DNA from: Halococcus salsus
Lineage (GTDB): Archaea > Halobacteriota > Halobacteria > Halobacteriales > Halococcaceae
Assembly: GCF_009900715.1 (NCBI RefSeq)
Contig: NZ_JAAAJC010000013.1
Coordinates: 5,061 to 39,279, forward strand
Reading direction: 5' to 3'
DNA length: 34,219 nucleotides
Shown here: one piece after another, positions 23,942-31,325 of the stretch
How positions within the stretch are numbered: position 1 is the first letter of the stretch
How the letters are laid out: each line of letters opens with the position of its first letter
Program-made: the position numbers and the translations under genes
The notes under the pieces: generated by a model
Seen by the model: only the letters and a program-made list of their open reading frames with translations
Told to the model about the DNA's origin: nothing
Databases searched by the model: none

Positions 23942-23961
23942 AATTGAGTCTGTATTCAATT
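23942..23961 (+). promoter_or_regulatory. ArsR operator candidate in front of arsR2-acr3
   Basis: An inverted repeat AATTGA-N8-TCAATT ends 8 bp before the ATG at 23970. It spans the interval between the expected TATA box (TTAATT, about 23940-23945) and the transcription start. This placement suits repression by the ArsR encoded just downstream. The arms are shorter and the sequence differs from the dyad at 21733, so the two ArsR proteins probably recognise different sites. Confidence 0.55.
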
Positions 23962-23969
23962 CACTCTCC

Positions 23970-24368
23970 ATGGCGCAAGCGACCGAACGACTCCAGCGAT
24001 ACCTCGAAGACGAGCTCGGGGAGTGTCGAGACGAGGACGTCAAGCGTCGACTCGACGAACTCGGCACGCTCGAAGCGGCACTCGGCCCAGCACAGGTCAA
24101 CGCCGAACTCGACGTGCTCGCCGCGCTCGCCAACGAGACGCGCTACACGCTCGTTCGCGTGCTCGTAGCAGCCGGGGAGGAACTCTGTGTCTGTGAGCTT
24201 CAGGCCGTCGTCGACGTGAGTGAGAGCGGGCTGAGTCACGCGCTCTCGGCGCTCGTCGACGCGGGACTCGTGACCGGGCGCAAGGACGGACGTTGGAAGA
24301 AGTACCAAGCTACCAACCGTGCCATCACCCTTGTGACTGTCCTCGACGGGAGCGTGAGTAATGAGTAA
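23970..24368 (+). CDS. arsR: ArsR-family metalloregulator (2)
   Basis: A 132-residue ArsR-type repressor. Residues 1-45 form an acidic helical lead (LQRYLEDELGECRDEDVKRRL), followed by the winged helix: LAALANETRYTLVRVLVAAG, CELQAVVDVSESGLSHALSALVDAGLV, RKDGRWKKYQ. The As(III) site is ELCVCEL (C73, C75), the standard C-V-C motif. A further Cys19 lies in the N-terminal helix and could complete a three-thiol site. The last eight bases overlap the start of acr3 (GTGAGTAATGAGTAA), so repressor and pump are co-translated. It presumably controls its own operon through the dyad at 23942-23961. Confidence 0.92.
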   Translation: MAQATERLQRYLEDELGECRDEDVKRRLDELGTLEAALGPAQVNAELDVLAALANETRYTLVRVLVAAGEELCVCELQAVVDVSESGLSHALSALVDAGLVTGRKDGRWKKYQATNRAITLVTVLDGSVSNE

Positions 24369-25521
24369 CGTCGACCACGAGCACGGCCCGGACTGCTCGT
24401 GTCCGCAGTGTGGTGACCCACGGTCGATGGACTTCCTCGACAAGTACCTCACCGTCTGGATCTTCGGCGCGATGGCCGTCGGCGTGGGATTGGGCTATAT
24501 CGCCCCATCGGTGACCCAACCGATTCAGAACCTCCATCTCGTGGAGATCGGCCTCATACTGATGATGTACCCGCCGCTGGCGAAGGCGGACTACTCGCAG
24601 CTCCGGACGGTATTCAGCAACTGGCGCGTACTCGGGCTGAGCCTCATCCAGAACTGGCTCATCGGCCCAACGCTGATGTTCGGGCTGGCGGTCGTGTTCT
24701 TCAGCGGCCTCGTTCCGGGCCTGCCCGCGCGCCCCGAGTTCTTCCTCGGACTTATCTTCATTGGGATGGCCCGGTGTATCGCAATGGTGCTTGTCTGGAA
24801 CGAACTCGCCGAAGGGTCTCCCGAATACGTCACTGGGTTAGTGGCGTTCAACAGCCTCTTCCAGATCGTCACCTACGGCGTCTACGTCTGGTTCTTCGGG
24901 TTGTTCCTGCCGCCGCTGCTGGGAATGGACTCGCTCGTTGCCGGGATTACCACCTTCGACATTACACCGATGCAGGTATTCCAAGCCATCGTGGTCTTTC
25001 TCGGTATTCCCTTTGTCGGCGGCTTTTTGACCCGCTACGCCGGCACGCGCACCAAGGGCGAAGAGTGGTATGACGAGGATTTCATCCCGAAGATCGACCC
25101 GCTGACGCTGGTCGCATTGCTGTTCACGGTAATCGTGATGTTCGCCACGCAGGGCGAGAACATCGTTGCTGCACCCGCAGATGTTCTGTTGATCGCGGTG
25201 CCGCTGACGATCTACTTCGTGGTGATGTTCTTCGTGAGCTTCGGCATGGGGAAAGGAATCGGCGCGGACTACTCGACGACGACCGCGATCGGGTTCACGG
25301 CGGCCTCGAACAATTTCGAGCTCGCCATCGCGGTCGCGGTCGCCGTGTTCGGTGTTGGCTCCGGCGTCGCCTTCACGACCGTCGTCGGCCCGCTCATCGA
25401 GGTGCCCGTCTTGCTCGCGCTGGTCAACGTTGCACTCTATTTCCAGCGCAAACTCGACTGGAGTGGAACCGAGACTGGCAGTCTCGACACATCACCGTCC
25501 GAGGCGACGACTGACGACTAA
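24361..25521 (+). CDS. acr3: ACR3-type arsenite efflux carrier
   Basis: A 386-residue member of the ACR3 family (BART superfamily, ten helices), which extrudes arsenite as a uniporter or H+ antiporter. The family's essential Cys is in TM4, GMARCIAMV (C139), and the conserved Glu is in TM9, AASNNFELAIAVA (E320). Unusually, the cytosolic N-terminus carries DCSCPQCGD (C12, C14, C17) plus two His, a small metal-binding tail ahead of TM1 that could receive As(III) or zinc. It overlaps arsR2 by eight bases and is followed 21 bp later by arsC, forming arsR-acr3-arsC. Confidence 0.94.
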   Translation: MSNVDHEHGPDCSCPQCGDPRSMDFLDKYLTVWIFGAMAVGVGLGYIAPSVTQPIQNLHLVEIGLILMMYPPLAKADYSQLRTVFSNWRVLGLSLIQNWLIGPTLMFGLAVVFFSGLVPGLPARPEFFLGLIFIGMARCIAMVLVWNELAEGSPEYVTGLVAFNSLFQIVTYGVYVWFFGLFLPPLLGMDSLVAGITTFDITPMQVFQAIVVFLGIPFVGGFLTRYAGTRTKGEEWYDEDFIPKIDPLTLVALLFTVIVMFATQGENIVAAPADVLLIAVPLTIYFVVMFFVSFGMGKGIGADYSTTTAIGFTAASNNFELAIAVAVAVFGVGSGVAFTTVVGPLIEVPVLLALVNVALYFQRKLDWSGTETGSLDTSPSEATTDD

Positions 25522-25542
25522 CCACCACACGAACCAAAACCA

Positions 25543-26010
25543 ATGTCCACCACTACTGATACAGCGAACCTGATTCGACTCGCGTTCATGTGCGTCCAAA
25601 ATGCTGGACGCTCGCAGATGGCGACCGCATTCGCCGAGCGCGAACGCGAGCGCCGAGGCCTCGACGACGCCGTCGAGATCCTTACCGGAGGTACCCGTCC
25701 AGCGGACCACGTTCACGAGGAAGTCATCGAAGTCATGCGCGAGGAAGAGTTCGATCTCTCGGAGCGGATGCCCCGCGAAATCACAAGCGAGGAACTCCGT
25801 TCGTGTGAGTACGTGGCGACGATGGGTTGTTCGACGCTTGACGTCGACGAGGATGAGTCAACGGTTGACATCCGCGACTGGGATCTTCCCGATCCTCATG
25901 GAGAGGATATCGACACGGTACGTTCGATTCGAGACGACATTCACCAGCGTGTGGTGGATCTGTTCGATGAACTCAGCGACGACTCACAACTGAGCGCCCC
26001 CACGAACTGA
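25543..26010 (+). CDS. arsC: arsenate reductase, LMW protein-tyrosine-phosphatase fold
   Basis: A 155-residue protein reducing As(V) to As(III), the form exported by ACR3. The P-loop is CVQNAGRSQ (C17, R23) and the general acid is the Asp in WDLPDP (D117). Two further cysteines, C88 and C96, are 71 and 79 residues after the first. This is close to the three-cysteine relay of thioredoxin-coupled ArsC (spacing 72 and 79 in the S. aureus enzyme). The enzyme is therefore likely a true reductase recycled by thioredoxin, not a phosphatase. The N-terminal 12 residues are polar and dispensable-looking. It is the last gene of the arsR-acr3-arsC operon. Confidence 0.92.
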   Translation: MSTTTDTANLIRLAFMCVQNAGRSQMATAFAERERERRGLDDAVEILTGGTRPADHVHEEVIEVMREEEFDLSERMPREITSEELRSCEYVATMGCSTLDVDEDESTVDIRDWDLPDPHGEDIDTVRSIRDDIHQRVVDLFDELSDDSQLSAPTN

Positions 26011-26039
26011 GAGGGTTGACGACCCGGAAGAAACGAGTG

Positions 26040-26246
26040 CTACTCGGGCGACCACTCGCAGGCGTCGCCATAGGTCAGTTCGTTCTCGGTGATATACGCC
26101 GACAGGCACGCGTAGTTGCAGAAGTAGAGAGGTGAGCCACAATCGACGGTGCAGTCGCGTACACAGATGGGGTCGTGGTTGAAGATACGCGAACCACAGT
26201 ATGCACACGCCTCGTCTGTATCGGGAATCTCGACTGTCGTAGCCAT
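26040..26246 (-). CDS. 68-residue zinc-ribbon-like Cys-rich protein (DUF7576-like)
   Basis: A small protein with eight cysteines: CAYC (14, 17), C28, C32, C36, C43, C47 and C63. It also has the aromatic stretch YFCNYACLSAYI, which resembles MYM/TRASH-type zinc fingers. Such modules bind Zn or sense heavy metals. The number DUF7576 is from memory. The start is ATG 26246 (MATTVEIPDTDEAC). It is convergent with arsC (29 bp apart) and divergent from the BASS-type carrier. Its position inside the arsenic region suggests a metal-linked role. Confidence 0.78.
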   Translation of the reverse strand: MATTVEIPDTDEACAYCGSRIFNHDPICVRDCTVDCGSPLYFCNYACLSAYITENELTYGDACEWSPE

Positions 26247-26428
26247 GTTCTGTGGTTCTTCACGACCAAGCGAAAGCATTCCGACCGTCTACTGATAGAG
26301 CTTCCAGTGATACGCTCCCCCTATGCGTACCGTTCGTCGAAGTTTGTGAACTGCTCTGTGACACCCCAACCATGGGAGGCTGCTGAAATCAGTCTTCGTA
26401 AGGTGCTCCGGCGTCACAAGATTCTACA

Positions 26429-27433
26429 ATGGTACAGTTTACGAAAGACTGGATTCAGCACAATCAAATACTCATCTACGCAACTGGCGTCCTTCTCGCA
26501 GTTATCGTGAGCTTTGCTCAGCCGGGGCTAAGTTCTCCTCTGGAACAGTTCATCAACCCCGTCTTGGCAGTGCTTCTGTACGTGACGTTCCTTGAAATCC
26601 CGTTCGTCAAACTTCGCCGGGCGTTCACGAACGGCCGATTCATGCTGGCTGCGCTCGGGATGAACTTCCTCGTGGTTCCGGTCGTCGTCTTCGCTCTCAC
26701 CCGATTTCTCCCGCAGGACCCGGCCGTTCTTGTCGGGGTATTCATGGTATTGCTCACGCCGTGTATCGACTACGTAATTTCGTTCACGGAGCTTGCGAAC
26801 GGCGATGCAGAACAGATCACTGCGGCGACGCCAGTGTTGTTGCTCATTCAGTTGCTGCTCCTTCCGGGGTATCTCTGGGTGTTCATGGGAGAGCGAGTTA
26901 CAGAGTTCATTCAGGCAGGACCCTTCATTGAGGCGTTCGTTCTCATCATCGCAGTTCCGCTGACGCTCGCATGGCTTACCGAAGTGGGTGCAGAACGTTC
27001 TGAGGCTGGAAAGCGATGGAAAGACGCGATGGAGTGGTTACCAGCCCCGATGATGAGTGTGACGCTGTTTGTGGTTATCGCGTCCCAACTCCCACGTGTT
27101 CAAAACTCAATCGGACAGATCACTGCTGTCATCCCGGTATATGTCGCGTTCCTCGTTATAATGCCACTACTCGGACGGTTCGGGGGCGGACTCTTTGGAA
27201 TGGATGTGGGCGAGAGCCGTGCTCTCGTGTTTACGTCGGTGACGCGGAACTCATTGGTCATTCTGCCGCTGGCACTCGCGCTACCGTCGGGATACGCACT
27301 CGCTCCGGCGGTCGTCATCACACAGACACTCGTCGAATTGATTGGAATGGTCGTCCTTACCCGAGTCGTACCAACGTGGCTTGTTCCCGAGACCGGTCGG
27401 GGAATTAGCCCGGAGACGACCCCAGACGACTGA
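26429..27433 (+). CDS. BASS/ACR3-related membrane carrier (arsenic resistance protein-like)
   Basis: A 334-residue protein with about nine to ten helices in the BART-superfamily arrangement: LLAVIVSFAQPGL, INPVLAVLLYVTFLEIPF, VLLTPCIDYVISFTELANG, then a second set ending FTSVTRNSLVILPLALALP. The last motif, an N/S-rich break in TM9, corresponds to the ACR3 E-x-A region but lacks its Glu. The Cys of TM4 (LLTPCIDYV) is retained. Haloarchaeal relatives are annotated arsenic resistance protein or bile acid:Na+ symporter family. It could be a second As(III)/Sb(III) exporter with altered specificity. Upstream 26247-26428 contains the promoter and no other gene. Confidence 0.8.
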   Translation: MVQFTKDWIQHNQILIYATGVLLAVIVSFAQPGLSSPLEQFINPVLAVLLYVTFLEIPFVKLRRAFTNGRFMLAALGMNFLVVPVVVFALTRFLPQDPAVLVGVFMVLLTPCIDYVISFTELANGDAEQITAATPVLLLIQLLLLPGYLWVFMGERVTEFIQAGPFIEAFVLIIAVPLTLAWLTEVGAERSEAGKRWKDAMEWLPAPMMSVTLFVVIASQLPRVQNSIGQITAVIPVYVAFLVIMPLLGRFGGGLFGMDVGESRALVFTSVTRNSLVILPLALALPSGYALAPAVVITQTLVELIGMVVLTRVVPTWLVPETGRGISPETTPDD

Positions 27434-27550
27434 AATACACATATCCAAGGGTAGCTAGGCCGGCTCATCACATATAGAAGGTTGAGTATTTCAGACTGAT
27501 AGTTGATTTCGTCATTCGCTGTGCATTAGAAATCCATTTGCCTGACTTCA

Positions 27551-27946
27551 GATGAGGTCGGGCTGCACATTCTTGATATGGGCATCGACCTCTCGCCCGA
27601 CGAACGCGACCCCTACACCCGCGCGTTCCTCACTGTCGCAGCGACCTTCGCCGAGCTCGAAGCTGAGATCAAACGCGACAACACCCGCGAAGGAATCGCA
27701 GCGAGTCGTGCCCAGGGCAAATGGCATGGCCGCCCACCATTCGGATACGACGTCGGTCCAGAGGGTTTCTTAGTACCTAATGACGACTATGAGACTGCTA
27801 TCGTTATCCTCGATGAACTCGATAAAGGTGCGAGCAAACGTGAGCTTGCCCGTCGGACCAGTGTCGCCCGCTCGACAATCCAGCACATTGCCAACAACCA
27901 CGAGCGGTATGTTGGTGAGTCGTCACAATTCGTTGGCTCCGTATAG
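27551..27946 (+). pseudogene. serine recombinase (resolvase/invertase), 5' truncated
   Basis: The frame encodes the catalytic-domain end and the DNA-binding part of a serine resolvase: VGLHILDMGIDLSPDERDPYT, FAELEAEIKRDNTREGI (the long helix E), RAQGKWHGRPPFGYDV, then a helix-turn-helix KRELARRTSVARSTIQHI. The N-terminal third, including the catalytic Ser and the Arg residues, is absent. Recognisable similarity starts near 27551. ATG 27578 exists but cannot give an active enzyme. The break coincides with a sequence related to the 28-bp tracts at 21501 and 21663, so it may mark the right edge of the arsenic segment. Confidence 0.82.
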
Positions 27947-27984
27947 CGATATACAATGCACGCCTACTACACGATCGAAGGGTG

Positions 27985-28611
27985 ATGGATGTGGAGTGGC
28001 CGCCAGCACCACCCGAGGGCTATCGACCACACGACCCCGACTACCAGCAACCGTGGTACGTCACGGTAGCGCTGCTCGGCTGGATTCTCGGGGTGTTTAT
28101 CGGTCCGCCACTGTTGGTAGTGGCCCTGAAAGGAGAGGAGACAGCGGTTCGCCTCGCCTATACTGTCTTTCAGCATGAAACTCCCAATGAGTGGGCCAAA
28201 TATCTCGTCTGGGTGCTCGGAATGCTTGGTCTCTTAGCTCTCCTTCATGAAGCGCTCCATGCTCTCTGTGGGCGCTGGTTCGGCTACCGCTCGAAATTCA
28301 GCATCAGATACGACGGTTTCCTTAATATCTCTCCAACGACGCTCACGTACGGTGAGTATCAATCGCGCGGTGAATCAATAGCTATCGCGCTCGCACCGCT
28401 GGTTGTTCTGACGCCGGCAAGTATCCTTGTACTGGTCGTGAGTCAGGATTTCTGGGTATTGGGGTCAGCAGCGCTTATCTGTCTCGGGAATTCAGTGGGG
28501 GCGGTTGCCGACCTCGGTTCAGCCTGCCGAATTGTACAGCTTCCAGCAGGCGAGCTCATCACTCAGGATAAGAAAGGCAGGCAGCAATATTATCACCGTG
28601 TGAATGAGTAG
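27985..28611 (+). CDS. DUF3267-like putative zincin membrane protein
   Basis: A 208-residue protein with a proline-rich, aromatic N-terminus, a helix at about 26-48, a second at about 74-94 that contains HEALH (88-92), and two more C-terminal helices. HExxH within a membrane helix followed by an aromatic/Gly stretch is the signature of the DUF3267 putative zincin peptidases, distant relatives of site-2 proteases. A conserved Asp/Asn third ligand may lie in GNSVGAVADLGSA. I chose ATG 27985; GTG 27982 is one codon earlier. It directly follows the recombinase remnant. The substrate is unknown. Confidence 0.75.
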   Translation: MDVEWPPAPPEGYRPHDPDYQQPWYVTVALLGWILGVFIGPPLLVVALKGEETAVRLAYTVFQHETPNEWAKYLVWVLGMLGLLALLHEALHALCGRWFGYRSKFSIRYDGFLNISPTTLTYGEYQSRGESIAIALAPLVVLTPASILVLVVSQDFWVLGSAALICLGNSVGAVADLGSACRIVQLPAGELITQDKKGRQQYYHRVNE

Positions 28612-28891
28612 TCCCCATCGAGAATGCAGAGTAGGGTCATCCCGGAGGTCGGAGTTTGGCCGATCCAGAGGGATAGGGTTCTTCAGCAGCCGCAGTGGCG
28701 ACGGCGTTACACGCTGAAGCTAGCAGGTCAGAACCGAACGGAGTGAGCTCGCGCGATGGCGCGGTGAGTACGGTGGTGCGGTTCCGCACTTCCCGAACCG
28801 AGTGCTGGAGCTGTTGCGGAATATCTGTAGATGCTGAAAGCCGGAAGAGATAACACTCGTGCTTAGGGAGTTGCCGAGAGAGGTTGATCGC

Positions 28892-29254
28892 ATGAGTGTC
28901 GAATCCGAGCAGCCGTCGTCACCTGCCGGGCCACCGCTCGGTATCAAGGTCGTCTGCTGGTCCAGAATCCTACTCATGTTCGCCGAGTTCGTTTTAGCGC
29001 TCGTGCTGTTCGCGAACTTTGAAGGTCTATATGGCGTGCTATTGCTGGTAGCGATAGTAGGCGAGATCGTGATAGCGTACGGACTCTGGACGCTCACCCT
29101 ATGGGGCTGGATACTGGCAGTCATCTGGTACTCGGTTGGCGGATTCCAGTCTGCGTCATCGTTGCTGTCGGGGAGCCTGAGTGGTCTCATCGGGATTATC
29201 CTGAGTTTCGTTACTGTTGGCCTGGTGCTCACGAACTATCGGTCGTTTCGATAA
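28892..29254 (+). CDS. small hypothetical membrane protein (4 TM)
   Basis: A 120-residue protein with a Pro/Ser-rich start (MSVESEQPSSPAGPP) and four closely packed helices (about 15-36, 40-62, 66-86 and 90-112). The pattern resembles DUF2127-like haloarchaeal membrane proteins but I do not recognise it firmly. ATG 28892 is preferred over GTG/ATG codons 33 bases earlier because the extra residues (LRELPREVDR) are unlike an N-terminus. The flanks 28612-28891 and 29255-29517 hold no gene. The latter may include the outer end of the ISH8-type element near 29490. Confidence 0.6.
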   Translation: MSVESEQPSSPAGPPLGIKVVCWSRILLMFAEFVLALVLFANFEGLYGVLLLVAIVGEIVIAYGLWTLTLWGWILAVIWYSVGGFQSASSLLSGSLSGLIGIILSFVTVGLVLTNYRSFR

Positions 29255-29517
29255 CCCTCTCGGTCACTGGACGCTCCTGAGATATAGCTTATCGTCTCAC
29301 ATCAGGAAAGCACGCTCTTCAGTAGCACAGCGGAACCACGAGATGACGAGCGATCCACAGCCTGAATAGCCCGTATTCGTCACATAGCGGCTGTATCTCG
29401 CCATGGCGCGCTCATCATTAGCATGCTATTCCGCTAGTCTACCCAAGAACGGATCGGTCGCTCATCTGTAGGAGATTGTTGATGGAGTTCATGAACGTTT
29501 AGGGCATCCGTCTTTAG

Positions 29518-30434
29518 TTAGCACTCACACCTCGGTTGTGTAGCGGTAGCGAGCGTCTCTTGGAGGATCGATCGTTCTTGGTGAATTTTCTGTGCATCTT
29601 CGATCAGTCGTTCTAACAGCGGCGGTGGCGAATAGCCGAGGTGTTCGCCGAGTTCGTGGAGGATGAGCTGGGCGTGCGACCGGAAGGTCGCCGCCCAGCA
29701 CTCGGGCGGGAACACGATCTCATTGTCAGCCTCCTCGGTGATCAGATCCAGCAGATCACGGCTTACCAGCAGTGACAGCAACGCTGCGTACAGCAGAATC
29801 TCAACAACCGCCGGGTTGCTTGTGCTGAACTCGTCAAGTTCGTACTGCGTCTTCAGCTCCCGGAACAGCAACTCCACTTCCCACCGACACCGGTACAGCG
29901 TTGCAAGATCAGCCGGCAGGAACTCCTCTCTGGGCAGATTCGTGATGTACAGATAGTAGTCGTCGGCGTCCTCGTTGCGGACACCGACGACGCGGAACCG
30001 CTTCGTATCCAGCGACCGAGTTCCATCGTACGGCCCTCGCTTGAATTCCGCTTCAACCTTGACGTCGATGTACTCACGATGGAGATCGTCCACGACGTCG
30101 TGGATCTGCTTGCTTCCAGGGGGATGGCGCGGCCGCGCCATCCCCGTAATTCCGCCGTTATCACCGGTTTTGCGCTCTTCTTCAACCGACTCACGAAGTA
30201 GCCGTCGTTCTCATCGATCAACGCGAAGCAGCGGTACTTGAAGTACGCGAGATCGAGGAGAACGAGCCGTCCCTGCAGCCACGAGCCTGTGTTGAACAGC
30301 GTGCTGTCGTGCGTTTTTTCGTCGCTAACGTCGAGCCGTTCGATCGTCTGGTCGGTGGCATTGTGGAGCAGGTGGAGCGTCGCTCCAGCCCGCTCCTCTT
30401 TCCGGGCCTGATACTCTTCGGAGAGAAATTCGTG
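29518..30434 (-). pseudogene. ISH8-type (IS4 family) transposase, 5' truncated and frameshifted
   Basis: Two frames together encode the last three quarters of an IS4-family transposase of the haloarchaeal ISH8 group. The first reads HEFLSEEYQARKEERAGA, LHLLHNATDQTIERLDVSD, LVLLDLAYFKYRCFALIDEN. Near 30112-30116 a one-base loss moves the reading to the second frame, with KQIHDVVDDLHREYIDV and RVVGVRNEDADDYYLYITN. The YREK signature YRCRWEVELLFRELK is intact. The end is LQETLATATQPRCEC, very like known members. The N-terminal ~100 residues with the first catalytic Asp are missing. Similarity stops at 30434, inside a 46-bp repeat found again at 33885-33930. It is an inactive remnant. Confidence 0.88.
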
Positions 30435-30470
30435 CGGCCCTGTAGATAGACACTGGACTACCGACAGGGG
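30425..30470 (-). repeat. 46-bp inverted repeat, left copy
   Basis: This tract is the reverse complement of 33885-33930 with three mismatches over 46 bp. It contains an internal hairpin: CCCTGTCGGTAG pairs with CTATCTACAGGG across an 8-base loop, with mismatches. Ten of its outer bases (CACGAATTTC on the minus strand) also form the broken start of the ISH8-type gene, so the junction was probably made at short shared sequence. Confidence 0.85.
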
Positions 30471-30514
30471 AACCTCATATTAGCCGACAGTCCTCAGCTA
30501 GAGCGAGTGATAGA

Positions 30515-30994
30515 ATGGTGGAGATACGAAAAGCAACCTCTGCAGATTCGGAGGACATGGACCGAATACAACGTGATTCACTCCAGTCACAGGCAGTGGA
30601 CGAATACTCTTCAGAACAGTTAGAGTATATGACGGCAGTCGATGACGACCGTTTGCTGATTCCTCCAGAGAAAATAGAAGCAGATAGCCATGTATACATC
30701 ATTGCTGAGCAGGATGGACTACCTGTGGGATATGGAGGTATAGATATTGATGAAGGATTATTGGCAGCGACATTCGTTGACCCCTCCGTTCTTCAACAAG
30801 GGGTTGGACAAGCGATAGCTGAGAGGCTGCAACAAATCGCTCAAGACCACGATATTGGAGTACTAAGAACATACGCATCACTCAACGTAACCGGATTTTA
30901 TGAGCAGATAGGATTTCAAAAGCGAGAGTGTGTCACTGTTGGCGGAGGGGCTGGACCAGAGATTCCGAGCGTAGTGATGGAAAAGCGGGTTTGA
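30515..30994 (+). CDS. GNAT family N-acetyltransferase
   Basis: A 159-residue acetyl-CoA-dependent N-acetyltransferase. Recognisable are the start MVEIRKATSADSEDMDRIQ, the central strands VYIIAEQDGLPVGYGGIDI and LAATFVDPSVLQQGVGQAI with the pyrophosphate-binding Q-x-G-V-G-x-A loop, and the C-terminal YASLNVTGFYEQIGFQKRE, the typical A-x-x-F-Y-x-x-x-G-F motif. The acceptor cannot be told. It is the first gene inside the segment bounded by the 46-bp inverted repeats. It is AT-richer than the flanking transposase remnant, and its promoter lies in 30471-30514. Confidence 0.88.
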   Translation: MVEIRKATSADSEDMDRIQRDSLQSQAVDEYSSEQLEYMTAVDDDRLLIPPEKIEADSHVYIIAEQDGLPVGYGGIDIDEGLLAATFVDPSVLQQGVGQAIAERLQQIAQDHDIGVLRTYASLNVTGFYEQIGFQKRECVTVGGGAGPEIPSVVMEKRV

Positions 30995-31071
30995 GCTACA
31001 CTCGTGTGATATACAAAGGCGTTTCAAGCACAACTGCACGGGGTTGCATGCGGCGACACTGCTAATCCTCA

Positions 31072-31106
31072 TTTTGCACATCAGACGCCGTTATCGATGT
31101 GCAAAA
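31072..31106. repeat. inverted repeat TTTTGCACAT / ATGTGCAAAA
   Basis: Perfect 10-bp arms at 31072-31081 and 31097-31106 flank a 15-bp spacer. The left arm with its outer flank (AATCCTCATTTTGCACAT, from 31064) is exactly the reverse complement of 32908-32925, on the other side of the FAD monooxygenase and DUF7692-like genes. Confidence 0.8.
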
Positions 31107-31256
31107 CCGACAGTTGGTCTCTCTATGGCTCGAGTGAACACACCTTAGCGTTCGGGACACATCTGCCAGAAGTACGACGATCTGGCGTTCTATAACCCGA
31201 GCAGATAGACTCGAACTGCCGATGTGCAATACGGAGACTTATCCTTATCCTGCCAG

Positions 31257-31284
31257 CCCTCCGGCCCCGCAGGGGCCGTGAGGG
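31257..31284 (-). terminator. GC-rich hairpin downstream of the FAD monooxygenase
   Basis: CCCTC-CGGCCCC, loop GCA, GGGGCCG-T-GAGGG: a 12-bp stem with one bulged base, some 40 bp past the stop of the minus-strand monooxygenase gene. No T-run follows on either strand, so the terminator role is uncertain. It could equally be a repeat-element hairpin. Confidence 0.35.
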
Positions 31285-31325
31285 TGGTCGCTGACTATTG
31301 TGTATGCGAATCTCTACTGAATGAC

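Larger units (their letters stand above)
30995..31325. other. 331-bp intergenic stretch with stacked inverted repeats
   Basis: There is no gene. Three structures are seen. TTTTGCACAT/ATGTGCAAAA lies at 31072-31106. A two-step dyad has outer arms TCGGG (31152-31156) and CCCGA (31196-31200) and inner arms GCCAGA (31165-31170) and TCTGGC (31181-31186). A GC-rich hairpin lies at 31257-31284. A single ATGTGCAA sits at 31222-31229. It lies between convergent genes, so it is not an obvious promoter. Confidence 0.6.

Noticed and set aside
28720-29232. 170-codon minus-strand frame
   Set aside because: It is Ser/Thr/Pro-rich low-quality protein antisense to a plausible four-helix membrane protein.
31195-31230. 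Possible tRNA 3'-end remnant (GACTCGAACTG) as an integration site
   Set aside because: The neighbouring bases do not form a T-stem of 5 bp and no acceptor or anticodon arm is present.
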